64,000 bases of DNA from Theropithecus gelada (Eukaryota; Chordata; Mammalia; Primates; Cercopithecidae). The stretch spans positions 8,349,236 to 8,413,235 of the forward strand of contig NC_037673.1 in the NCBI RefSeq assembly GCF_003255815.1, in the 5' to 3' direction. The notes below the pieces were generated by a model. It was not told the origin of the DNA and made no database searches. It worked only from the letters and a program-made list of their open reading frames with translations. Of this stretch, positions 11,075-19,486 are shown one piece after another. The position numbers were made by a program, and so were the translations under genes. Position 1 is the stretch's first letter, and each line of letters starts with the position of its first letter.

Positions 11075-12220
11075 ATGGTCAATATCCACAAAACATACCC
11101 GCTAATAAAAAGTATTAATTACTCATTCATTGATCTTTCCACACCATCTAACATTTCTATATGATAAAACTTCAGCTCACTTAGTGCCTGACTAACCCTC
11201 CAGATCATTACCGAACTGTTTCTGGCCATGCACTACACATCAGACACCTCTCTTCTCTGCCTTCTCTTCAGTCACTCATATTAGCCGAGATGTAAAACTA
11301 CGGCTGAATGGTTCGCTATTTTCATGCTAATGGAGCTTCAATATTTTTCATCTGCCTCTTCTTACACACTGGCCGAGGTTAATACTATAGATCATTAACA
11401 TTTCTAGAAACCTGAAATATCGGCATTATCCTCCTCCTCACAACTATGGCAACAGCATTCGTAGGCTACCTGCTCCCATGAGGCCACGTGCTCCCATGAG
11501 GCCAGACATTCTGATGCTACAGTAATTACAAATCTACTATCAGCCATTCCATATATTCAAACTGACCTTGTGCAATGAATATGAGGTGGATTCTCAGTTG
11601 ACAAAGCCACACTTACACGATTCTTTGCTTTCCATTTCATCTTACCCTTCATCATTACAGCCCTAGCAGTGTTCAACGTTTATTCCTACATGAAACAGGA
11701 TCTCATAACCCTTCAGGGGTTTCGTCAGACCCTCACAAAATTACAAAATTATCTTCCACCCCTACCATACAACCAAATATATTTTAGGTTTAATTTTTCT
11801 CCTCCTCCTTCTAATAACTCTAGTACTATTTTGGCCTGACCTCCTGGGTGACCCAGATAACAACACTTTGGCCAACCCCCTCAACACCCAACCCCACAGT
11901 AAGCAAGAGTGATACTTTTTGTTTGCACAGGCAATCTTATGATCCATCCCTAACAAACTAGGAGGCGTACTGCCCCTTGAATTCTCCATTCTCATTCTAA
12001 CAGTTATTCCTGTATTTCACAGGTCTAAACAACAAAGCATAATCCGACTGTTGAGTCAATGCCTATTCTGAATCTTAGTGGCCGAACTATTTACACTCAC
12101 ATGAATTGAAGGGCAGCCTTTTATTGGCATCAGGCAGATGGCATCTTTTATGTACTTCTCTACCATTCTCACCCTTATACCACTCACCAGCCTAATTGAA
12201 AATAAGCTACTTAAATGAAG
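11075..12220 (+). pseudogene. MT-CYB: NUMT cytochrome b pseudogene
   Basis: Starts at ATG 11075, four bases after tRNA-Glu, and ends just before tRNA-Thr, close to the full length of about 1,140 bases. Homology is visible from the N terminus ('ATTAATTACTCATTCATTGAT') to the C terminus ('CTAATTGAAAATAAGCTACT'). A TAA interrupts the mitochondrial-code frame near 11165, a shift follows near 11220-11300, and an 18-base direct duplication sits at 11471-11504. The mitochondrial-style TGA tryptophan codons also act as stops in the nucleus. Confidence 0.95.
11471..11504 (+). repeat. 18-base tandem duplication inside NUMT CYTB
   Basis: TGCTCCCATGAGGCCA occurs at 11471-11486 and again at 11489-11504, an 18-base period. 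Cytochrome b normally has this block once, so it is a small secondary duplication, probably replication slippage. Confidence 0.85.
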
Positions 12221-12222
12221 AT

Positions 12223-12288
12223 GCCCTTGTAGTATAATTTAATACTCTGGTCTTGTAAACCAGAAATGGAGAATCCCCTCCCCAGGAC
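12223..12288 (+). pseudogene. MT-TT: NUMT tRNA-Thr pseudogene
   Basis: Begins GCCCTTGTAGTATAA and includes the anticodon-arm 'CTTGTAAACCAG' block; it ends CCCCAGGAC. Located immediately after CYTB as in mtDNA. The end stem is imperfect. Confidence 0.93.
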
Positions 12289-12291
12289 AAC

Positions 12292-12358
12292 TCAAGGAAA
12301 AAGCATCCCACTTCACCATCTACACCCAAAGCTGAAATTCTAGTTAAACTATTCCCTG
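12292..12358 (-). pseudogene. MT-TP: NUMT tRNA-Pro pseudogene
   Basis: Reverse-strand tRNA-Pro copy, recognised from 'ACACCCAAAGCTGAAATTCT' and 'AAACTATTCCCTGAA' and from its place between tRNA-Thr and the control region. Confidence 0.9.
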
Positions 12359-13953
12359 AATTCCTTCTCAGCACATACTTTGACTATCATGTCACTACTA
12401 ATCAATTAGCACTATTACATTCGTGCATTTATGTACTTTGTGCATTACTGCTAGTCCCCATGAATAATATACGGTACTATAATTGCCAGATCGTACATAG
12501 TACATTCATACATAACAATACATTATAAATCTAGCCCACATACATATAAGCACGTATTAGGAATTTCTTAATCAACTGCCATAAATCGAGTATTATTGAC
12601 TGTACAACCAAATCTAATTCACATGGATATTGACCCGTACTATAAACCCTTAGTATTACATAGTACATACATTCGTTCATCAGCTATAGCACATTTTAGT
12701 CAAGACGTCCCTCGTCAACATAGATATCTCCTGTCAGTTTTTGGTCTCTTCATCTACTAAACTCCGAGAAGTCATCATCCTGCTAGGGAGTACTATCCTG
12801 CTCACTCCGGGCCCATGACGCTTGGGGGTGACTGTACTGAAACTATACCTGGCATCTAGTTCTTACTTCAGGGCCATAAAACTAAGACTGCCCACACGTT
12901 CCCCTTAAAAAAGACATCTCAATGGACTAATGACTACCACCCTATTAACCAGTCATGGGAGCACTGTCATGCATTTGGTATTTCTAACTTTGGGGGATGC
13001 TATCACAGCATGGTGATGGCCTGGTCCCTGACGAACCTGCCGTGGACGAACTCATATTTGATTCCTGCCAAATCAATTGTAGAAACTGAGCTTGTATTGA
13101 ATACTTCAGGTTGGCGTAATAACCATAAAGGTGTTAAATAATTCATGCTTGAAAGACATAACAGTTAATCAATAGACGCTCACGCATGCACGCACACTCA
13201 ATTTCTAGAACTATTTCCAATTAATTCTGCAAATTCCCCTTCCCCCAATCTGTGACTTTACCATCAACCTAGGTAAATGTACCTTTGCCAAACCCCAAAA
13301 ATAAGAGACTAAAAAGTAACCCAGTCAGAGCTCAGAAATTATATTTTAACCATGAATACCCCAACAGCTCCCCCTCAATTGATGTAATTTTCTAACAAAT
13401 TTTAAGACCCTCCTACCAAATAAATCCTCCATTAGGTGTGATAAATATAACTAAATATCTACCCTAATACTAATATAATACCTTGAGCATATTCCTTGAA
13501 AGCACTGCCCCAATATATCACACCCTAAATAAACCGTATTCTAATTATAAGAAATTCTCTCAGCCAAACCTCTGCCAATTCGACTTTAAAGACCCTGAAT
13601 TCCCAGAACTGTTAACAACCATACTTATTTCTTTCTTTCTTGTATTTTAATTTTCCATTTAAGAATTCTATGCAGTTCTTTGGGAGGCCAAGGCAGGCGG
13701 ATCACGAGGTCAGGAGATCTAGACCATCCTGGCTAACACAGTGAAACCCCTTCTCTACTAAAAATACAAAAAAATTAGCCGGATGAGGTGACAGGCGCCT
13801 GTAGTCCCAGCTACTCGGGAGGCTGAGGCAGGAGAACGGTTGAAGCTGGGAGGCGGAGCTTGCAGTGAGCCGAGATCAGGCCACTGCTGTACAGCCTGGG
13901 CGACAGAGTGAGACTCCAACAGAAAAAAAAAATAAAAAAAAGAATTACATGCA
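12359..13953 (+). other. NUMT control region (D-loop), split by an Alu
   Basis: Contains termination-associated-like repeats ('ACATAGTACATTCATACAT' near 12495), the 'TAGTCAAGACGTCCCTCGTC' block near 12697, and a conserved 'GCCAAACCCCAAAAATAAGAG' block near 13287 as in primate D-loops. Without the Alu it is about 1.33 kb, somewhat longer than the roughly 1.1 kb I would expect. The segment around 13620-13660 (CTTT/TTTT-rich) may be extra nuclear sequence. Confidence 0.88.
13676..13939 (+). mobile_element. Alu inserted in the NUMT, 5'-truncated
   Basis: Alu begins inside the left monomer ('CTTTGGGAGGCCAAGGC') and lacks roughly the first 30 bases. The A-rich tail ends about 13939. Target duplications AAGAATTCTATGCAG (13661-13675) and AAGAATTACATGCAG (13940-13954) differ at two bases. 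The insertion lies exactly at the control-region/tRNA-Phe boundary and postdates mtDNA capture. Confidence 0.94.
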
Positions 13954-14024
13954 GTTAATGTAGCTTATTCATTCAAAGCAAGACATTGAAAATGTATAGA
14001 TGGGTCTACCCAACCCTATAAACA
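13954..14024 (+). pseudogene. MT-TF: NUMT tRNA-Phe pseudogene
   Basis: 71 bases beginning GTTAATGTAGCTTA and ending CCCTATAAACA, the usual length and position before 12S rRNA. It carries substitutions in the arms. Confidence 0.93.
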
Positions 14025-14464
14025 AATAGGTTTGGTCCTGGCCTTTTTATTAATTACTTCTTAGTAGGATTACACATGCAAGCATCCCCACCCCAGTGAA
14101 AATGTCCTCTAGATCACCCAGATCAAAAGGAGCAGGTATCAAGTACGCACAAATGCAACTCAAAACACTTTGTTCAACCACACCCCCATGGCAAACAGCA
14201 GTGATAAATCTTTAGTAATAAACAAAAGTTTGACTAAGCCATACTAATATTTAGGATTGGTTAATTTCGTGCCAGCCACCACAGCCATATGGTTAACACA
14301 AGCTAATAGAACTCAGGGTAAAGAGTATTTAAGGTCTGCCCTCAATAAAGCTAAGTTCCATCTAAGTTGTAAAAAACTCCGGTTGAAATAAAATATACTA
14401 CGAAAGTGGCTTTAATATCCTGAAGACACAATAGCTAAGACCCAAACTGGGATTAGATACCCCA
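14025..14464 (+). pseudogene. MT-RNR1: NUMT 12S rRNA fragment
   Basis: About 440 bases of the 5' half of 12S rRNA: 'AATAGGTTTGGTCCTGGCC', 'GTGCCAGCCACCACAGCCA', 'CTACGAAAGTGGCTTTAA' and 'GGGATTAGATACCCCA'. Homology ends after CCCCA at 14464, where mtDNA would continue CTATGC but here reads GACTGAG. This is the right NUMT junction. Confidence 0.95.
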
Positions 14465-14476
14465 GACTGAGATTCT
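14447..14476 (+). repeat. 30-bp source copy spanning the NUMT junction
   Basis: The first 18 bases are mitochondrial 12S and the last 12 are nuclear flank (GACTGAGATTCT). An exact copy occurs at 16005-16034. Confidence 0.95.
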
Positions 14477-15229
14477 TTGTGCAGATGCAACGAATTAAGT
14501 GAGATAAGCTGAAGTTTTAACTTTAAATTAAAATCTGAAGTTAGCTAAATTTTTCCAAGTTGACTTTTTAGTGTTGAACTATCACTAGCCCTATAATAAT
14601 CAGAACGAGTTACTCACAAAGAATTGTCATAAATTACGTACAAGAAAAATAACCATAATTTTGATTAAAAACAGATATTTAAACCTTTATAAACAAAGCA
14701 TATATTCTGTGGTACAGAAGCATATATTCTGTGTTACAGAAAGTCATAATATCTATTCAATATCTTGCTAATAGCTGAACTTAAAAAGGATAATTAAAAA
14801 AAAATTTTTCCCTATGAAATTCCAACAGTGTCTCTGCAGATATAAAGTCTACTTTGGCTTCTTTTACATTATAAAAATATTACTTGGCATTTTCTATTTT
14901 TCCAGAATTCAGATATTTTGCAACAATTTTGACAAAATGCTTTCCCAGCTGAGAAGAAAAGAAAGCAGGCATAGAAAAAAAAAATTACTGAGATTTTTAT
15001 CCTGATGGATAGAACTGAAGAAAAATATTGAGCTGTATGTTTTTCAGATTTTCAAAGTTTTTCAAAGGTGATAAGGTGATAGTACCTCTGCAAGCACGGG
15101 CCATGAACATTTCACCAGCCGTTGTTCAAAAGGTGAATGTAATGTACAATGATACAGAAATTGATCTCTTTTACTCTTCATCTGAGATCCATAAGGGAGA
15201 TTGTATTAAAATAATTGAATGTATCTCAT
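14465..15229. other. Unassigned DNA, right flank of the NUMT
   Basis: AT-rich DNA without a gene. The frame at 15028-15234 (68 codons) lacks a recognisable domain. A 22-base tandem duplication lies at 14698-14741. Confidence 0.45.
14698..14741 (+). repeat. 22-base tandem duplication
   Basis: Units at 14698-14719 and 14720-14741, each GCATATATTCTGTG followed by GTACAGAA or TTACAGAA, differ at one position. Confidence 0.93.
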
Positions 15230-15480
15230 ATTGAAAAAGCGGCTGGTAAGAACCACTTCTGTAATGGCAAAGTAATGACCTTCCAATATCTACTCCTTCA
15301 CATAAGCAATAAGAAAACTGGCAAAGATGATTACAATGGATATGTTCAAATTAATAAAATCAGGAATTAAAGAGGAAACATTACTACAGACTTTCAAATC
15401 TTTTTAAAGATTATAAGGCAATATTTTGAATAGTTGTATGCCAACAAACTTGATAATATAGGGATGAAATGAACAAATTC
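15230..15480 (+). mobile_element. Old L1 ORF2 fragment
   Basis: Diverged sense L1-like sequence, for example the block ending 'GGGATGAAATGAACAAATTCC' at 15462-15482. The frame is destroyed. Confidence 0.55.
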
Positions 15481-15489
15481 CTAGGAAGA

Positions 15490-15785
15490 CACTATGTTAC
15501 ATAGATAATTGCGCCCAAAGATATGTCCATGTTCTAGTATCACCTTATATGGTAAAGTTTATGCAGATATAATTAAGAACTGTAAAATGAGGAGATCATC
15601 TGTAATTATCCCAATAAGTACTAAATGCCATGGAAAACATCTTTATGAAAGGCGGAAAGGGTCGCACACACATAGATTACCAAAGCAGGAGATGTGAAGA
15701 CAGAAGCAGTGACTGGAGTGATGTGGCCATAAGCCAATGGATACCAACAGCCACCAATAATTTGGCAAACACTCTGGTAACGCCA
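15490..15785 (+). repeat. Old LTR-like repeat remnant
   Basis: Blocks such as 'CCAAAGATATGTCCATGTTC' and 'GTGATGTGGCCATAAGCCAA' resemble a medium-reiterated MaLR/ERVL-type LTR. Both ends are lost and I cannot assign a subfamily. Confidence 0.45.
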
Positions 15786-16004
15786 CAGAAAGTTATACAT
15801 ACAGTTACAATATAACAGATCAATTCCACTCTGAGTTCTATGTATGAGATAATTGAAAACAGCCCATACAAAATCTTGTACACAGATTTTCATAGCATCA
15901 TTCACAATAGTCTAAAAATGGAAACAACCCAAATTATAAACTGATAAATGGATAAGCAAAATATGGTACATATATGCGATAAAACGCTATTCGCCCATAA
16001 AAAG

Positions 16005-16034
16005 CTGGGATTAGATACCCCAGACTGAGATTCT
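16005..16034 (+). repeat. 30-bp exact copy of the NUMT/nuclear junction
   Basis: Identical over 30 bases to 14447-14476, 1,558 bases upstream, in direct orientation. It includes 18 bases of 12S and 12 of nuclear flank, so it was copied after the NUMT was already in the nucleus. It lies within an old L1 3' end. Confidence 0.95.
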
Positions 16035-16055
16035 ATATGTAGAATCTCTACATAT
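16030..16055. repeat. Overlapping short palindromes
   Basis: GATTCTA-TATG-TAGAATC and ATATGTAGA-ATC-TCTACATAT overlap directly downstream of the 30-bp copy. Such nested snap-back sequence is a typical trace of template switching. Confidence 0.85.
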
Positions 16056-16340
16056 GCTACTACATGGATAAACCTTTAAAACATTCTGCTAAATAAAAGA
16101 AATTAGACACAATAGGTCACAGTTTGTATGATTTCAGTTATATAGAATGTCTAGAAAGGGCAATTCTATAGAGAAAAAAGCACTTTAGTGTTGAGCAGTG
16201 GGGGGAGGAGGGGCAAAGGAAGTCTGCTAATGGGTAAGCGGTTTCTTTAAGTGGTAACGAAAATATTCTGAAATTAATGGTGATGGGTGCAAAATCTTGT
16301 GAATATATAAACCAGTGATTTCTGGTTTTCACTTCAAAAC

Positions 16341-16800
16341 ATAAAGAGAAAATCTAAAAAGAAGACATCTGATTGGATGGTGATTTCACAGTTGCAAATA
16401 GAATCTGTCCTTTTTAGCTCTTAGAGAAGAATAAAATTATTCCACAACAAACTCAAGGCAGGACTTCTTTCTCTTTCTGAGAATCTAGAGTTCAGGTAAT
16501 TATTCAGAGTTCAAGTATTACCCAGAGAACTGTTGTGAAGTGGGTTTGTCCTGTTCCCAAAACTTATAGTTGCAGCGCAAAGAGCAGACAAGCTGGGCTG
16601 CTCTGGACAGGCCTCTCGGGATACAGAGATGATGCACCTGGCCGCCAACGCTTGTTAAAGTCCTACTGTAACAAGCAAAACAAACAAACAAAAGCACATA
16701 GTGTGCCTACTCACAAACTTTACTTTAAAAATTCCCAAAGGAACATAAAACTCGACTCTACTCTCCAAATCATCTCCTGGAGTACCGAATTGCAGGAGCA
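16341..16800. other. Unassigned DNA upstream of the CpG island
   Basis: No recognisable repeat. It includes a (CAAA)n-like stretch at 16677-16694. An open frame of 188 codons crosses 16535-17101, without a recognisable domain. Confidence 0.4.
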
Positions 16801-17660
16801 GGCGAGGAACGTGGGGGAGGAGCATTATTTTACCTGGAATTTGGGAGTCAGCCCCCAGCGGCCTGCGACACAGGGGAGCAAGGCCCTCTCCAAGTTCTTC
16901 TTCCTCGTATTTCTTCTGACGCCGCATGATCCAGAAGACAGAGCGAAACACCTGAGGCCGACAGCCCACCAATTGGTAGCCGCTGTGCCCAGGCAAGGAG
17001 AGGAGGGTTCGCGTTCTTTCTCCCTCCACCTGTGCGAGACTCCAGATGGGGAGGAGCCTTATCCAGCTTTACATCAGATACCAATCCTGGATAGTGCATA
17101 AGACGTTCCCTTGCCAAATGGAGCCACAGCCCGGGGCCTGCAGTCCAGGCGCGCATCTCAGGCAGGGCCCTGTGTCCTGCGCGGACCTGTCCTGCGGCGG
17201 CTCCCCTGGGTTGAGCTAAGCGTCCTCCTCCCCTGGCACCTCTGCTGAGCCCTGGGACTGCAGCTCGGCTACACCCGCGGCGGCTCCCCGGAGAGGTCTC
17301 GGAGCCCCAGGGCCAGGGCCAGAGGAAGCCACCACCACCCCCAAATCCTGGCCCACGGAGCTCCCCCTGAAGCCACAGGTGCGATACATGGAGGGCGGGG
17401 CAGGACCAGAGCCCAAGACACCCGGGTCGGTCCCTGAGGACAGCAAGGAGGGAGGCCAAGCGCGGGGCAGCCTGGGACGCGGCCCTTGCCGCACCTGAGG
17501 GGCTGGGCCCGCCCCTTCCTGGAGGCCTGCACTCGCCCTGGCCCTGGTCCTCTCCAAGGGCAGCCTGGACGCCGCCCTCCGTGACCTGAGCCCGGGCGCA
17601 GGAATCCGGGGTCCCCTGCGTGGCGACCCCCTGGAGGTTTTATTCCGGGGGTTCGGGGGT
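16800..17660. promoter_or_regulatory. CpG-rich, GC-rich island
   Basis: GC content and CpG frequency rise sharply against AT-rich surroundings. GC-box-like motifs lie at about 17393 (GGGCGGGG) and 17507 (GCCCGCCCC), and CCAAT occurs at 16970-16974. Long overlapping frames on the minus strand (17216-17893, 225 codons; 16848-17459, 203 codons) are low-complexity Pro/Gly/Arg products, expected by chance in GC-rich DNA. It could be the promoter or first exon of an unannotated transcript, or a GC-rich repeat unknown to me. There is no TATA box or splice pattern I can defend. Confidence 0.6.
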
Positions 17661-18539
17661 CCTGCAAGTGGTGGTGGAGGAAAGTGGAGATGTCGGGCCT
17701 GGTCTGTGGAAGCATTGTCAGATGTGGAGGGAGAGCCAGCAAGAAAGAGGGGCTTTGACAGATCCCAGCCCAGGTCCTGTGGGTCTCCAGAAGGGGCACG
17801 GAGTCCTTGCGTGGCAATGGCCTTGTGCACAGCTGTGGGGCGCCGTTTCAAAGGCCCTGGGGAATGAGACTCACAAGGAACCCAAGGGGCCATAAGAACG
17901 CAGTAATGAGGCCCTCCAAAACAAGGAGGAGGAGAGTTACTGTTCTCCCTACAAAGGGGAATTATGTATAGTTACATGACTTATATGTAAATATACATAT
18001 GCAATTGTGTATATACACATGCACACGTCATAGTGGGTCCTTCTTACCATTCAATTCGCCCCTCTAAACTGTCCATTCATGGTTGTCCACTGTAAAAAGA
18101 CTAAGTCCTATTCTTTAGAGGAAGATGCAAGTAGATCCCAGATGACTAACACAGAATCTGCCTTTTTTTTTTGGTGAGTTGTTCACAGTAGGTAGGAAAA
18201 CTTCTTAATGTATTTCTTCTGATTAGTAACAATACCTCTATCTCTAGAACGTTCAGTAACTCACAGAACTCCCTGGCATTTAATGTCTTTAGTTATTAAG
18301 GTGAGACAAGGCAAAGGTTTAATTACTGAGGTATCTAATACCAGTATCTCCTTCAGACATCATTATGTGGGCGCACAGCTCTCCAGGAAGATTTAGAACA
18401 TAATCACATCATTTTTATTTAAAATATATTTCCGGTTAATCAATACCTAAATGTTTACCATAGATAATCCATTAAGTGACTCGGGTATTTTCTAGATATG
18501 TTTCTGTGACAGATAGCTATTTTATTTTCTTTCTTTTTT
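17661..18539. other. Shoulder of the island and unassigned DNA
   Basis: GC content falls toward 17.9 kb, then AT-rich DNA follows with a short TATATA/CACATG-rich stretch at 17965-18030. No gene or repeat is assigned. Confidence 0.4.
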
Positions 18540-18961
18540 TTTCCTAACATTTTAGGTACAGGGGTACATGTGAAGATTTGTTACATAGGTAAACACATAT
18601 CACTGGGGTTTGTTGTACAGCTTATTTCATTACCCAGTATTAATCCCAATACCCAGTAATTATATTTTCTGCTCCTCTCTCTTCTCCCAACCTCCCCCAT
18701 CAAATAGGCTCCAGTGATTTTTATTCCCTTCCTCGTGTTCGTACGCTGTCATCATTTAGCTCTGACTTTTAAGTGAGAACATGTGGCTTTTAGTTTTCTC
18801 TTCCTGCACTAATTTTCTAAGGGTAATGGCCTCCAGCTTCATCCATCTTTCCACAAAAGATATGATCTTGTTCATTTTTGTGGCTGGATAGTATTGCATG
18901 GCGTATATGTACCACATTTTTTTTATCCAATCTGTCATTGAGGGGCATTTAAGTTGATTTT
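18540..18961 (-). mobile_element. L1 3' end, minus strand
   Basis: Antisense L1: 'GGTACAGGGGTACATGTGAAG', 'GTTTGTTGTACAGCTTATTTC', 'AATGGCCTCCAGCTTCATCC', with the ORF2 C-terminal frame at 18756-18965 still readable but substituted. Joined at about 18961 to sense L1. Confidence 0.92.
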
Positions 18962-19252
18962 GCAAATCAAAACCACAATGAGATACAATCTTACACTAGT
19001 CATACTTTTAAAAAGTCAAAAAATAACAGATGCTGGTGAGGTTGCAGAGGAAAGGGAACACTTGTACGCTGTTGGTGGGAGTGTAAATTAGTTCAACAAC
19101 TGCGGAAAGCAGTATGGTGATTCCTCAAAGAGCTAATAGCAGAACTACCATTTGATCCAGCAATTCCATTACTGTGTATATACCCACAGGAGTATAAATC
19201 ATTCCACCATAAAGACACATGCATGTGATTGTTTACTGTGGCACTATTTGCA
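18962..19252 (+). mobile_element. Inverted 5' portion of the preceding L1
   Basis: Sense L1 ORF2 ('AAATCAAAACCACAATGAGATAC', 'GTACGCTGTTGGTGGGAGTG', 'GCGGAAAGCAGTATGGTG'). It abuts the antisense part, giving a second clear twin-priming structure. AGCTATTTT occurs on both outer sides (18514 and 19259 regions), probably the target duplication. Confidence 0.9.
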
Positions 19253-19486
19253 ATAGACAGCTATTTTCTTAGCTGTTTTTCTTCCAGAGGAAAATGATTG
19301 CTCAAACTTAATGTTTATTTCATGAATGTGTAAAGGAGAAAGCAACCCCAGTAATTAAATCCCAGATGACTCCTATGACTGGAGGCAGGAAATGTTTACT
19401 CCACAGCCTTATCAGTGTCCCAGGTAGTTGCAAATAGCTACATGTAACACTCCTCTATGACACAGCCTTTCTTATCTCACTGTGTC
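19253..19486. other. Unassigned spacer between two L1s
   Basis: Short unassigned DNA, no gene seen. Confidence 0.4.

Larger units (their letters stand above)
10479..14464 (+). other. NUMT: nuclear copy of mtDNA from ND6 to 12S rRNA
   Basis: Mitochondrial genes occur in their native order and orientation: ND6 (minus), tRNA-Glu (minus), CYTB, tRNA-Thr, tRNA-Pro (minus), control region, tRNA-Phe, 12S rRNA 5' end. Homology begins near the ND5/ND6 boundary and stops abruptly at 14464 inside 12S. Excluding the Alu at 13676-13939, about 3.7 kb of mtDNA was captured. Frameshifts, stops under the mitochondrial code and many substitutions show it is nuclear and old. One collinear piece spanning the control region suggests a single capture event. 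Confidence 0.97.
15860..16340 (+). mobile_element. Old L1 3' end with a foreign 30-bp insert
   Basis: Sense L1M-type 3' end: 'CATTCACAATAGTCTAAAAATGG', 'GATAAATGGATAAGCAAAATATGGTACATA', 'TACTACATGGATAAACC' and 'AGAATGTCTAGAAAGGGC', quoted in separate short blocks. Between 'CCATAAAAAG' and 'ATGCTACTACATGG', where L1s continue with a short species-typical stretch, a copy of the NUMT junction and a small palindrome are present instead. Confidence 0.75.

Noticed and set aside
11002..14024. Functional tRNA genes (Glu, Thr, Pro, Phe)
   Set aside because: They are mitochondrial tRNA copies inside a NUMT, with substitutions in stems and no nuclear Pol III box context.
15028..15234. 68-codon frame downstream of the NUMT
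   Set aside because: I considered a processed pseudogene, but recognise no parent protein and see no poly(A) or target duplication.
16535..17101. 188-codon plus-strand open frame
   Set aside because: Its first half lies in AT-rich DNA with a CAAA repeat and its second half in the island. There is no recognisable domain, and overlapping minus-strand frames exist.
17216..17893. 225-codon minus-strand open frame in the CpG-rich island
   Set aside because: Several long frames overlap here on both strands, the products are low-complexity Pro/Gly/Arg/Ser, and no domain, homology or splice context supports translation. GC-rich DNA has few stops by chance.
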